From contig NC_135714.1 in NCBI RefSeq assembly GCF_964656455.1, positions 120,099,631 to 120,163,630 on the forward strand: DNA of 64,000 bases, in the 5' to 3' direction. Position numbers and translations under genes: made by a program. This DNA comes from Halichoerus grypus. Lineage: Eukaryota; Chordata; Mammalia; Carnivora; Phocidae. The first letter of the stretch is position 1, and every line of letters starts with the position of its first letter. The notes under the pieces are model-generated. The model searched no databases, was not told where the DNA came from, and was given only the letters and a program-made list of their open reading frames with translations. Positions 38,401 to 52,721 of this stretch are shown one piece after another.

Positions 38401-41400
38401 ATGGTCGATGTACTAGTACAAGAGATCATTTTTGTTGGTATGGGGGCAACATTTTTTGAATATCGGATTAAGCACTTATTTTAATGGGTATTGAAATATA
38501 ATCCTAGCATATAAAAGTTATATTGTCAAGTATGTGCTTACTTAGGATGTAAAGTAGGAGCGCTGTGGAACTTAGAAGCCAGAATTACAGGCCTGGTGTC
38601 AGGCACTCTCTTTTACCTCGGGGAGGGATGAGGGGTAGCTCAGAGAGTAATCAGAAGTGACTTGAAGGTCACCCAGGTATGAGGTGGTGGATCCAGAAAG
38701 GGCATTCTTGTCTCCCAGCTCCTCTGCTCAGTGCTGTGGTCTCAACCCAGGGAGATTTTGCTCCCCAGGGGCTATTCAGCAATGTCTAAAGACAGTTTGG
38801 CTGTCACAACTAGGGAGTTCCACTAGCATTTCGTGGAGAGATGTTATTAAATGTGGTATTAAACAGGAGTGTTATTAAACATCTTACAAAGCATAGGACA
38901 ACCCCGAACAAAGAATTATCCAGCCCACAATGTCTATAGTGCCAAGGTCAAGAAACTTAGGTGCAGGGATGGTTCTGTTAACCATTCTTCTGACTTACTG
39001 GTTAATAAACAATAATAATAAAAATAATCTAAACCAGCTGTGTCATTTACCTGGCAATATCCTATGTTAGGATTTCGAAAAGCATAAGCTGTTAAGACTC
39101 TCCTTAGAGCAGCAATGCCCATTTCATTCTGGAAAGCTGGGTGTTCTGGAAGGGAGCGGTGTAAATCCCTCTCAATCTCCTCTGTGGCCAGATTATACTT
39201 CCCCATGGACTTCTCCACTAGATCTTCATAGTACCCAGGATGTGTGGCCTTCTCATTGATGGCACCTAGGAAACACCCAACAGATACAACATCCAAAGCG
39301 GCAGGCCCTGCCCTCGGTCTGCAAACACAGCTTACCAAGTGAGCCACTTGCGAGATAATGACTGCCCACAGGTGAGGTGGGCTGTTGCAACTGTGGCCAG
39401 ACTTGGTAAATTTACTTGCGGCCTGCTTCCCTCTTTCAGCTCCACTGTAAGCCAAATTAGAGGTTTGCAAGCTAAAAATCTGTGTTCCATAGAACTTCCA
39501 CAGACGATCCTGGGGGGCCTACTTAGAGGAAGAGGAGGAAGGAACAAGAGTAAGCCAAAGCTTCCCCGTCTCAGCCCTCCCTCAACCAGAGCAGTTTTGC
39601 TGGTATTTTATTGGGATTCTCCTTAAGATTTCACTTGAAAAAGAAAGTTCTGCCTCCCAAAAGAAATTTGAAAACTGCTTGCGAAAGCATAAGCTTTGAA
39701 GAGTTCAAAGAGCCATACTGCAGAGTAGGAGGAGGTGTTAGAATGTATGCAAGGATTTTTAGAATTGCAGTGGGTGGTGTGGGCATTCTTCACAGAGAGC
39801 ACCACTATGGCTGGGAGTTCCTCAGGTGCTGGGGATGAGGATGGAGAAATGGGTTGAGAATCACTGGTTTGAGATAGTTGCATTTAAGATTCTTGAAGAC
39901 AGAAAACCCTGTATGTATGAAAGTATCTAAATCTAAATCTAATTAAAATAACTTATGTAATTATAAATATATATACATACACACATATATAAAACACACA
40001 TATATGTATACATATTATACACACACACACTAAATGACAGGATAAACTGATCTGTATTTCACTGATTAGAAATTAGAACCCCTGGGCTGGCCTGGACCGT
40101 GTCAATGACAGTCACCCAGAAGAGACAGCCTCACCACTCAACACTTTACCCAGGAAAAGGCAGTCTGGTTGACAGCAACCGAACACTGGCTTTTGCTTTG
40201 TTTCCAAGGGAGATCTGCAAAGATATCTTACCATCTGGCCTGTACTTCACTGTGTACACCAAGCCAGGTCCTGGTAAAGTGGCCCTAAGAGTCACGGGGA
40301 GCAGGGCGGGACCCAGGCAGAGCTCCCCTACCAGGAGCTGGGCTCTCCCCATGGGTGAGCTGGCTTGTAACCTACCACACGCATCCTACCCCCAGTGAGC
40401 TGGGTGGAAATAGGAGCTGTAGGCCGCTCCACCCCCTGGCCTCACATCGTGCATCACCATTAAGGAAAATACGGAGTCCAACTCTCTATGTGTCTCTGCA
40501 ACAGTGCTACGTACTATCGTGTACTATTTCTTGGCTCTCACTTTGAGTTCCATTTTCATCTAAAATGGGGCTATAAGTAACTTCTAATTTGAATGAGGAT
40601 GAAAATGGAATTTTTCATTTACTACATCAGTGACCTGAATCAGTTTGTCCAGGTGCCTAGTTCAACAAACACAAGGAAGACAGAAGACGGACAGTAAGGC
40701 TCTTCTTGGGCTGAATTTGTAATCAAAGATCACTGGATTCAAATTTGGATTGCTAAATTAGGAGCTAAGGCTGGTCTACTTAAGGAAAATAAGCCACGTA
40801 AATGAGGATAGAACAAGCTAGTTTTACATGAAACAGATAAAGCCAAGTATTTTTCAGGATTCTATCCCCCAACTGCTGAGATGTTAATACATTTCATTAT
40901 GGGCAATTAGCATTTATATCTACTTTTAGAAAGAGCTATGAGATTGTTTGTTTGTTTGTTTGTTTTAAAATGCTTTCCTATAGGTGTGGCAACTATTCTT
41001 TTAATTTTAATGTCACTTTTAAAATAAAAGGTTTTGATAACAGCACTTGTATCGGACCATTTTTGGTTCAAATAAAAATATTCAAATAAGCTTATCTAAA
41101 ATGATTACATTTCAAGCCTCTAACCAAGTAAAGTAACTGATTTATAAAGACTGGAAACACCAAAAAAAGTGCCCTGGATGTTCACGACAGAACAGACCCC
41201 TGGGAAACACTGGACGCTTTAGGCGGGGAGGAAGGCGTGATTGGGCCTAGCCTGAAGAACCTCTCGTCTCCAGCAGGACTCAAAAGTGTGACCCCACCGG
41301 GCTCTGTTGGGGCATGAGCCTGGCTGTGGACCAGCGAAGGTGGGCACATCCTTCCCACAGGTCCTTGACACACCCGCTTCTGCCCTTCCTGGCGTCTCCA

Positions 41401-44400
41401 GCTTGGAGTGTGTGATCTAGGCCTTCAGTTCTAGTGCACATTCTGGCCTCTCCTTCACATCTCCAAGCGATAACCAGGAAATTCAGGAGGTGGCAGAAAC
41501 CAAGGACGAGGCTTTCTCATTCCTCTCTCTCCCTGCCTCAATGACAGTTCTGAGCATGTGCCACACTTCAGGATTCTCAATGAGATGTATTCTCATCATG
41601 TGTTCTCATCAATGGACACAGCCAGGAAAAGGGGAAAAAAAAACAACCGTCCCAAATCACAAAGAATTATACTCTTTCCCTTAGGTTCTCTTTTCTCCAA
41701 AGTAGCGTTAGTGAGGGGATGGAAGAGGTTATGTGGACTTGGGGGGTGATGGCCTCAATATTTGGACAGTTGTATGTGTTCTGTGTTTTCACTGAGGAAC
41801 TTCAACACTCCGGGGAGGAAAGGCGATTTAGTGCTGAACTGGAGGGCTGTATATTTTGAAAGAGCCCAGACACATGATGGAAGGCGGAAGGGGAGCGCTG
41901 AGGTCCTGCATAGTCCGGGGCCAGGACCCCCAGCCCAAGCCCGGCCATACCTGACAGCAGCAGCCAGAGCTCCCCCCGCATGCTCTCCGGGATGCCCTTC
42001 AACACCAGCTCTCGTGTTTTCTCTGTGCGGTACATGCAGATCCCTTGCCCATACTCAGCAAAGTGAATCTTCCACGCTTGCTCCTTCAAAAACTCTTTGG
42101 CCTGAAAGGGATAATGAAACATTACTACATCCCAAAGTACTTCGAGGATGGAAAGGAGAAGTTGGATGGAAAGTCAGACTATCTCCCCTAGTGAACAGAG
42201 TGGTTATGTTCTGAACAAAACTCTTCGGAACAAAGAAGTCAGATTTTCTGGAGTGCTTTCCTCATTTGACACCTGAACCTAATTTGAAGGCTGTGGTTCT
42301 GCTTTGAAGCTTTCTGGACCAGAATCAGAATTCCACTTACCTGAAATGGGTCAGCAGAATGCAAATTATATTTATGGCTTTATGTCCACACCTCCAAGTG
42401 AAAGCGAGTTGATGTTTTCTAAATGTGGGCTGAGAAATTATGTACTTACTTGTTGGCTGACTTAACTTAACAGTTAAAAACAAGACAAAAAAAACGTCAC
42501 CTGTACTCTGTATAACTCATCTTCTGTGAAGAAGCCATTCTAAAATCTTTTTTTTTTTTAAGATTTTATTTATTTATTTGACAGAGAGAGACACAGCCAG
42601 AGAGGGAACACAAGCAGGGGGAGTGGGAGAGGGAGAAGCAGGCTTCCCGCGGAGCAAGGAGCCTGACGTGGGACTCGATCCCAGGACCCTGGGATCATGA
42701 CCTGAGCCGAAGGCAGACGCTTAACGACTGAGCCACCCAGGCGCCCCCATTCTAAAATCTAATGAGAGATTTAGATAAAAATCTGCTTTGCTTATAGGAA
42801 AATATTTACTTACATAGATATTTATGAGTTTACTTTGATTAAAAACTATTTTTAAATGTTATTGTTCTAATACAGAAAATTTCAAGCAAGAGCAGGAGAC
42901 ACCCACCAATTTCGGGTTGAATTCCTCCGGAGACCGCCGCCGATACATGGTCATCAGGGTCTGTGTGGCTGTGGGAATGCTGTTGCCATTCAGGTTAAAT
43001 TGGCGCTCTCCATCGGCATCGGAGCTCGTGCTTCTCTGGGGGCTGGAGGAGACGAGGCTGCTGGGCCGAGAATATACCTGCCGACGCACAGAGGAACAGA
43101 TGTTGAAAGAGTGTGAGCCGTAGAATCTACTTCTTCAGTGTCCTCTGTATAAACACCAACAATACATCATGGTTCCCAACACGTTTCTTGCTATGTGAAA
43201 ACACAGGAGGAAGGCAGCAAGCCAGCGCTTCGGCGGAGATTAGACAGGTGCATGGGTCATAGACCATGAAGCTTCAATGCTCAAAACAGGTTTCCTTTTA
43301 TTTTTGATGCATTTTTGCAACAAACTGGTTGGCGGTTAGTTTCTGGTTAGCACGCATGCAAAGCATGACATGGCTGAATCAACTGCTTATGGGACCGCCT
43401 CCTCATGCCCGCTCTAGCTTCTGATGCCCACATGAGCTTGGACCGGATGGACAGGGGCAGGCATGTTCCTTGTGAGGTCACCATCTTTATATTTCAGCTG
43501 CCAGTAATTATTCTGTCACTTGAGCCTGTCACCTATTTTCCCGGGCTCTAATTTCCCTGGATGTTGGCCCAGGGCCTAATTCAAAAGGGACACAGTACGT
43601 ATTTTATCATAATAAGGTCATCATCATGACGTTGCATCTCAGATTCGAGACTTTATTTAGTGACCTCTGTACATTGCCCACAATGTCGCTATATGGACCA
43701 GAGTCCCTTGTTGCGTAAACAGGACCAATTACTTAATAATTTCTTCAACTATGAAATCGGGTTAGGCAGATGACCTACAGGGCTCTGTCCAGCTCTGCAA
43801 TCCCAAAGCCAACTCCATGAGATTTAAATGAGATGAGATATTGCTCTGGGCATCAGGGTAGGTGCCTTATCTTAGCAGAGCTTGAGGATCAAACAAAATG
43901 GACAAGGAGGGGACCACTCTCAGGCAGAGTACTAGGACGAATGCAAACACCCGCAGGGGGATCCCACAGACCTCATCATCTGAACTGTTATAGCTGCCTG
44001 CAAACTCCTTGTCCGAGTATATCTTGGAGGTTGTCTGTTGCAGGAAATCAGAGATCCTCTGCACCAGAAAGTCTCTATCTTTCAAATTGGCAAATAGGAA
44101 GGTCATCCTGTTCCTGGTGCTGATGGATAAAGGACTGGGGAGTACGCTGGAGCTGTCTGCCTTTTCCACAATCGTCACCTGAAAGAAACACAAAACAAAG
44201 AACATTACTTTCCAGGGATCACCCAACAGCAGCCTCCAAGCAGCACCAAACAAGGAGCGCAACACTTTTACATTGTGTAGGAACACCCATATCTTACTGA
44301 GGCAAGAATGAGATTCTCTGACTCTGTTCCGATAAAAGAGCTAACAACTCAAACTGGAGCTCATATCAGAAGCTGGAATGACGGTGCTGGTCTTTCTAAA

Positions 44401-47400
44401 TCAGCAGTTCTACACTGGGAGTAATTTTGCTCCCCCGGAGACATCCAGCAACATCTAGAGGCGTTTCCGGTTGTCACGAGCGGAGGGTACCAGCGGCATC
44501 TAGCAGGTGGAAGCCAGGGCTGCCGCTCACCAGCGTGCAATGCACAAGACAGCTGATCCCCGACAAAGTCTGGCCCACGATACCAACTGGGCCAAGGTTT
44601 AGAAAACTCGTTGTGAAGAAACTCCCTGATTTTCATTAAAATTCCCCAAGTCCTAAAGGGAAGGACTCCTCGTTGCTGCATCATCCCTAAGAGACAGAAA
44701 CAACCCGTGATACTTGTGCCTTTTTACCAAGCTTAAGGTTGGGATGGTTTTCAAAACCTCACCCATCTTTCAAACATCTCCTTCGAATTCCAGGGCTTTG
44801 CAACCCTCTCCTTTTACCACCTGGACATTTTAAAGGCTCAATTCCGAACAGACATGATGTAAACAGCTTAACGGCAGCCCCATCTGCACTGGCGGACCGT
44901 GTGCGCAGGTGTGCACGTGCGTGTGGTGAAGTACATCTACCACATCAGGTAGGGAGACGAGCAGGAAAGAAGGACATTTGTTTTAGCTCTGAACTGAAGA
45001 CATATTTGGGGCTTTATAATAGGATTTTCATCAACTGGAAACTAGGATAAATGCATAAAAATATTTTTCTTTAGCACAGTAGGAAAAAAAACTCTCAAGG
45101 CAAGCCCTAGATAAATGGTTTACTTGCAGCAGCTCTGACTATATCCTTAAAGTTCAGTTTCTCTTCTCTTCATTTCCACCTGTAAGCAACCTGGACAGGT
45201 TCAACTTTAACCTCTTCATCAACATTTTCATACGAAATACATTGTCTCCAAAGCAGAATTTTAAAACATTTTTCCCCTTCAAGGCTATGGAACCTGACTA
45301 GGAGATGCCTGAAAAGCTGAATGGCCCCAAATCCAAAATGCGGACAACTGGGATCCAAAGAGGGAAAACTGCAGGACCTGACTTCTGCTCTCATATTTTA
45401 TCAGCACATATAGTTAGATATATATTTCTATATATTTTTTTAATTTTTTAAAAAAGATTTTATTTATTTATTTGAGAGAGAGAGTGAGTGAGTGGGAGGC
45501 AGAGGGAGAGTCTTAGGGAGACTTTGCGCTGAGCTCAGAGCCTGACATGGGGCTTGATCCCACGACCCCAAGACCATGACCTGAGCCGAAACCAAGAGTT
45601 GGACACTTAACCGACTGAGCCACCCATGTGCCCCTATATATATACTTTTAAAGGAATCCCCTGAGGTACTTGGAGTTGTACATAAAAGTGTTTTTTTTAA
45701 AAAAAAAAAGTTTTTTTTCCTAATGCAAAAAAAGCTGGAGAAATGGGAAAAAAATTTCTTTATCATCAAAAGGATTTTCCCATGGCATTTAAAACATGCT
45801 AAACGATACCTATGTTTAAAAGACCTATAAAAACTCCTTCTCTCAAAACAATTTTTTTCTGATTCTTTTGGTCACCAGATGTCTCAGACCAAATGCCAAA
45901 TGCCAAGGGAACTAAAGGTTCAAGCTCCACACCTAAAACCCATATAGCCATGTGGATCTTGATGAGGTCAAAGTGGAAAGTCTTTTAGCTAGATCATTAA
46001 TACAGAACCAGAAAGCTCCCATATAAAACATATGAATGCTCCCATGCACCACAAAATATTTTTTGCTGACAAATTATTTCTGGTAGAATCCGATCCCATA
46101 AGCTTTGTGATACCAGCAAAGGGTAACAGCAACATTTGAGCATTCTAGTTTAATGAGACACATTTCACTACCAACTTGGGTTATAAAAATAGACTGGAAT
46201 TTAATCAAAACTTGATGTTTAATATGTAATATCTGCTAGGTAATTTATGATTAAAAAAAAAAAGAGAGAGAGAGACTTTATCTGTAATCTCTATCTAATG
46301 AGGAACCTGATGGGTTCACTTTATCTCCCTGCTTTGCTGCCTCAGGAATTTTTTCAAAATCTGTAGTAACATGATTCTGTGTCTATTTGATCTACCTTAA
46401 GTCTATCTGTGGTATATATGTTAACAATCTCCAGTCAGTATTTTAGCTGATTTATAAAAAATGAAATGAAACAACAACTCCTAGTTTATATAATCCTAAG
46501 GTGGCCATTTCAATTAGGATGTAATGTTCCCATGGAGACTGCTGCTCATCAATCAGCTTAAGTCAGTTCTGAAAGGTATGCAGCTCATGGACGGACCCCT
46601 CTCTACTCAGAAAGACCCCATGTAAGGGGGGTAAGGGAGGGTGGTGGCCCATCGCTTTTCTGTTGTTAAGGTAATGTAAAGGTTGTAAAAATTACAGAGT
46701 CCTTTGCTTCTTCCATTCGTTGGGATTAGGGATCTATCATTCATATAGCTTGGAGATTCATCAGGTTAAAGGAAGGGCACTGCTGCCTGCTTTATAAAGT
46801 TGCATCCACCAGGGCGCCTGGGTGGCTCAGTTGGTTAAGCGTCTGCCTTTGGCTCAGGTCATGGTCCCAGGGTCCTGGGATCGAGCCCCATATCGGGCTC
46901 CCTGCCCAGCAGGAAGCCTGCTTCTCCCTCTCCCACTCCCCCTGCTTATGCTCCCTCTCTCGCTTTGTCTCTCTCTGTCAAATAAATAAATAAAATCTTA
47001 AAAAAAATCTGCTCATATAAATGATCTCTTTAAAAAAGAAAAGAAGGCAGAGGGATACTTGAATCTTTTACTCTAGGGAATAACAAAGAGTCAATCTTAA
47101 TTACATAACCAAAGTTTCTAACCACCTTAACTTCTAGAAAAGGACCAGGGCAGGTTGAAAGTGGTCGCTGGGACTAGAAACCGTAAGACTTCTAGCCCCC
47201 AGGAGCCTAACCTGGAGTTCCTCCTCAACTCCGAACCTCAAGGCAAGGTCTCCACACAAGTACCAGAACCAGCTAGCACTGTGGAGACAGGACAGAAGCC
47301 ACCTCCTCCCCAAAAACAGTAAGAATGTGTAGAGGGTAGGAATGCACAATGTCTTCATTTTGCATGAGAAATCAGCCTGGGACTCTATTAAAATACAGAT

Positions 47401-50400
47401 TCCAAAACCTGCAGAGATTCAAAAAATGTGGGGCAGGCTCAAGAATCTGCCTCTGTGGCCAGCAGTGTGGTGGTTCTACTGCTGGTAACCGGCAGACCAG
47501 ATCTAATATTTGGCCTTCCAATTCACAATCCAGACTGTTTCCTTGGGACCAAGCTGCTCTCAGGCTGTGAGCAGGTGTAATAACTACATTTTCTAGTTTC
47601 TGTATTTGAGGCTTGGACATCCCGGGCCTTGCTGACCCTGGCAGGGCCACCCTCCCAGAGTTAGCCAACTCCAAGAGATAATAAAGGACTCACCTGGGAG
47701 CAAGCCATTCCTATGCAAACCAAGCATGCAGAACCCACCACACGGCCCTCACCTCCTTAATCCAACTCCACACTCAGGGTCAATTATCCTTGTTCTAGTC
47801 ACGGGGGGGGGGGGGGGGGGGGGGGGGGGGCGGGGCACATACCAGATAGCTAGGGACAGCCCCTATGCCCCAGAGCCTGCTGAAATTATTCCAACTAGCC
47901 CATCCAAAACCTGCTTCCCCTGCCTCGCCTGTTTCTTCACAAAGAAATCACAATAAAGGCTCCTGCCCCCATTTCCTGACTCCCTGTGCCTATGGACCAA
48001 TCGTGGTGCTTCCCCAATGTGCCCCCATGGCCTCTCCCAGAAGCATGGTGAGTACAACAAGCTCTCCTTCCAGTGGCAGCCACTTCCTGATGTGTTGGCC
48101 TCACCACACCTGAATAATAGTAAAATCTCCATTTTAAAATTCTAAGCTGGAGGCGCCTGGGTGGCTCAGTCGGTTAAGCGTCTGCCTTCAGCTCAGGTCG
48201 TGATCCCGGGGTCCTGCGATCGAGTCCCACATCGGGCTCCCTGCTCAGCAGAGAGTCTGCTTCTCCCTCTCCTCCTGCCCCTCCCCACTGCTCATGCTCC
48301 CTCTCACACTCTCTCAAAGAAATAAATAAAATCTTTAAAAAAAACCCCAAAACTCTAGGCTGCCTTTTCTGGGAAGAAAAGCTCTTTCAGGTCACCGAGA
48401 GCAATAACAACACACAAAAGGGGGTGGCCGGGGACACCAAAGAATTATGAACATTGTTAAACACCAATGAAATGCTGATAAAAAACATCTGTGGTTCACA
48501 TAGAAAAGTATTACAAAGGAAACTCTTAGAATATCCATTTTCACCTGACACCTACCTCACGGAGTGGGATGATGAGGCTACACAGGTTCTCCCCCTTGCT
48601 GGTAAAGCAGATGTAATTCGTGGACACAAACATCTGCCCCAAAATGTGCATTTTGTTGAATGGAGTCCAGAGAGTGCAGTCTGTGTGGCCGTCTAGTTTT
48701 TCATCTTTGGGCAGCCGGAAAAGTGCACGGTATCTCTCACTCTTTGCCCTGGCGTCGAGATCGCTGGAAGGCGATAACAGCGTCACCTCACGCAAGAGCA
48801 ACGTTTCAATAGCGTCTAAAGGATGCAGCAGGGGAGGTCCCCCGGCCCATCTCTCTGCGCCTCCATCCTGTCAGACTCATCCCCACCTTCTTGGCTTTCT
48901 GTTGGAGCTAACTCCAACCTATGACCCAGAAGCACAATATAATTATTTTAATATATTTAGGTCCCTTGGGCAGTCATTTTACAATCAGTATCTGTAAATG
49001 TTAAAGAATCTTAGGAAAACTAGGCCTGGATGGGAAACCCACTCTTTTTCTAAAGGAATACAATAATTTCTAAAGAGATTATTACATTCACACTTCTCCA
49101 GAGCCACTTTGGAGGCCTTATCTCTTAAGAAAGATCTAATGAAAATGCAAACAAGCCTCATGAATCTGGCCATCACTGTCTGCCCTAAAAAGACAACAAA
49201 ATTGCCTGAAACCCAGGAACAAACCACCTCTTGGACAACGAGAGTTTCCAACCTCAGCTCGGTTTTTGTTTTGTTTTTTTTTTTCCTTTTTCCTGTTTAT
49301 CAAGTCAGTTGCTCAAACCTCTCCCCTCAAGCTCCTATGCCACCGGGTGGTCGAGTTTCTAGGAGCTCCCCCCCAGCCATACCCTCCCTTTTACCTCCAA
49401 CTTTCTTCCATTCTCACCCACTCTTACTTCCTTTCCATTTCAGAGGGAGAGGTATCCGCACACGCAAGCAACTTTTTCCATGCCCTATTAGATGTCATTT
49501 CTAAAATGACTGCTTTCCTTATAGCTTTAGCTCCATGCTCCCTCCTTCTCTGCATCTCCCGTCACCACAAACCCTTCCCCTTCTATCCGATATTCAAATC
49601 TTCTACATTCTAAGAGCAATCCCTCCTTCTTTACTACTGAATTTCTTGAAAGAGCAGTCTACACTTGCCTATATCCCGTTCCTTGCCTTCCATTTGTGAT
49701 TCAGTGCACCACAGTAACACCATTCACCCTCAACCGCTCTACTGAAACACGCCTCAAATCCCCAGACATCTTAATTGCAGTCATCTCTTGTCAGGTTCCA
49801 AGTAGCAGCTGTACGCCAGGGACTTCCAATTCCATGTATGTTACCGGACCGATCTTCAATGTGATGCTCTGCAGACAACTCAACTCAACACGATCAAAAC
49901 TGAGCTGGCACATCCCTTGGACATGCTCTCCCTCTCTCACTCCCCATCTCAGTTCCGGACAATTCCATGCATACATTCACACTTGAGAGCCTCACCTTTT
50001 TCCTCACCCTCTCTCTAGCTCCAGTCCCACATCCAGACTTCCAGGCTTTTCTGCAGCCTCTCCTCATCACCTGCCTCACCACTTTCCAGACATTGATGGA
50101 CTTAATCCCCTCTGCGCTTTTCCCTTGTGATTCCCGCATCGTGTTATTCCCTCTGCCTGAAATATCCATCCTACTGAATCTGTATGGGTAACTTCTACTA
50201 CCTCTTGAGAGTCCACTCCGAGCAGCATCCCCTGAGGGCCTTTCCCACCACCCTGCCCCATTTCCCCATAGCACCCGCCCATAGGCACCCCGCCCCTAGG
50301 ACCAGAAGAGTTCCCATCACTTTGTGTCAGAGCTGGCCATGTCACTCACTGACCTTTGAGTGCTTCAGTCTTTTTCAGTTCTGCATCTATACCCAGAAAA

Positions 50401-52677
50401 GCGTTCAGAACCCTTGAAGAGGTTCAGAAAAAGTTACACTTCATAAAAGAATGTAAGGGTTTCTTGTTTCTAAAGTGTGTAAGACTCTGTCTCTGTCACC
50501 TACCGTTTTAGAGCCGATACTTTTTTAGGAGACTTCTTTTTCAGTTTGGGCAAGGATCTGTCCTGTTCAAATCCCTCATTGTCTAAGAGTTGCCTCATGG
50601 CTATGTTAGCGAGCTGCTCCATTAACTTGAAGGTCTCATTGATGTTGAGAAATACAGAGAAGAAATGTTCACTGGACCTCGTGCTCACTTTGATCACATC
50701 AGGCAGAAGCAGCGTGGCGTTCTTCTCAAGCTGTGTGATGTCCACCCACCGGATCACCAGCTTGGCTGAGCACAGGGAACAAGCTGGTGAGCATCTGGCT
50801 CCTTAAAATCCCCAAAGGATCCTTCAGTCTCACAACCCAGCCCCCAGTCTTGCTGAACTCCTTGGAGTTTGCATGCCCCATATTTATTACTGTTTTGTTT
50901 GTTTCAGAGACAAATTCAGACCCCATAAATTCTGAAGTCATCATTATTATGGATTGAAGTCCATGTCAACGACATTTATGATAGCTTTGGAGAACCTTTA
51001 TTACTTAATAACCTTTTTTTTTTTTTTTAATAATGAAAATAATTGCCTTCACTTGTTCGGTAGTTAAAACACAGTGTAGACCAAGTCATCACTACAGATC
51101 TATTTTTGGCATTTTGATGTGGTTTATGAGTTTGGGGCAAACTCTCAGCAGACTTTCCCAAGCTTCCCTCTGAAATCCTAGACAACTCACCTTCCCTTCC
51201 CATAAGGAAAGAATAAAAGCAAAGGTGGTTAATACTGAGGTACATCCAACCCTGACGGGGGACCTTCCCCTTCCAGTAGCTGCAAGAGTAATAGTTGACG
51301 AGCTTCTCTTCCTCGGGCATCCCGAACAGCCTGTGGAATTTCACAATGGCTTCCTTAAACTTCTCCGTGTCATCATCTTCCTTCACATCATTGATCTTGT
51401 TATACTCTGCAATGATGCCCTACAGCAAGGAGAAAACGAGGCACACGATGAATATTAATAAGACTAGGGCTGTTTGGGGGCATCTGGGTGGCTCAGGCAT
51501 TAAGCGTCTGCCTTCAGCTCAGGTCATGATCCCAAGGTCCTGGGATCGAGCCCCACATTGGGCTCCCTGCTCCATGGGAAGCCTGCTTCTCCCTCTCCCA
51601 CTCCCCCTGCTTATGTTCCTTCTCTCGCTGTGTCTCTCTCTGTCAAATAAATAAATAAAATCTTTAAAAAAAAAAAAAGACTAGGGCTGCTTTTTTCTGC
51701 ATGCTGTATATGCCGGAAAGGAAAAAACCAATTTCTAATGCTAGAATTTTTTTTTAATTGGTACATTATTTTTCAAGGGCAGCCCCCCAATTCTAAGCCT
51801 GTTACTGAGGAGCACTTGTGTACTAAAAGATCTTCAAATAACAATATTGATTTGATTATCTGTTTATTGGTGCTAATCATTTTAAGAAGTTCACTTAGAA
51901 TGAAGCCCATGGTTTTATTCCACAAATGAGGAGATGTAAAGATTTCACAAATTCTACTGCTTTTCTTAGCTCATCATGATAAAGTCACCCCAAAGGTCAG
52001 TTTCTGCTTTTCGCAAGATTACTACTTCATTAAGAGAACAGAGATGGCTGGCTTTCATGGAAACCAGAGGAGATCCATTTGGAACCGAGGCTAATCCAGG
52101 GATGAGCAGGCTTTGGTAGAGTGCTGCATTAGGGAACCTCAGACAACCACGATGTTGCATGACGGCACTGGACCTCTGGGTAGGGAGAAGTAGCCAGCTC
52201 AGAAGAAGGATGGAAAAACCTTTCCCAGTTGGCAAATACACCTACAGCTTATGTGACATTTCAAAATTATCAATGCCTTTAGAGTGGGATCAAATACATA
52301 TATATATACTTATACATATACATACATATATATATACATATATATATATATGAAATGAATGAATAAATATAACTGACCGAGTGGGAAACCACTAGTAAGT
52401 AGTAGCAGTTGGGTTTCTAGGCAACCCCAATGGCCAATCAACTTAGCGTAAGCCTGGAGACCCTCAAGTGGGCTAATACCTTTCCCCTGGACCACTTAGC
52501 AGGGCTCTGACCTAAAGTCAGAGTAAGGAGAATACTAGAAGGGAGTGATGTATAACAAAGCAAATGATACCCATGTTTTGAGTGGAAAAACATTCAAACG
52601 GCATTATTCCAGATCTACTAAATACCATGCTTCCAGAATGCTCATCCAAGTTTAAAAAACAAGATATTTCTTTTTTT

Positions 52678-52721
<44 letters not shown>

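Larger units (their letters stand above)
36703..39050 (-). other. Intron w8-w9
   Basis: 2.3 kb. The U6-L1 chimeric insertion (37852-38322) and a hAT-type element (38732-38960) are recognisable; 36703-37851 is AT-rich without an identified element. Confidence 0.85.
44179..48555 (-). other. Intron w4-w5
   Basis: 4.4 kb. It holds a hAT element (44401-44612), SINEs (45449-45634, 46812-47007, 48149-48347) and a 28-base G run (47803-47830). The stretches between, especially 45635-46811, show nothing I recognise. Confidence 0.8.

Noticed and set aside
49894..50274. 126-codon minus-strand frame
   Set aside because: Antisense of an L2 remnant, with no domain.
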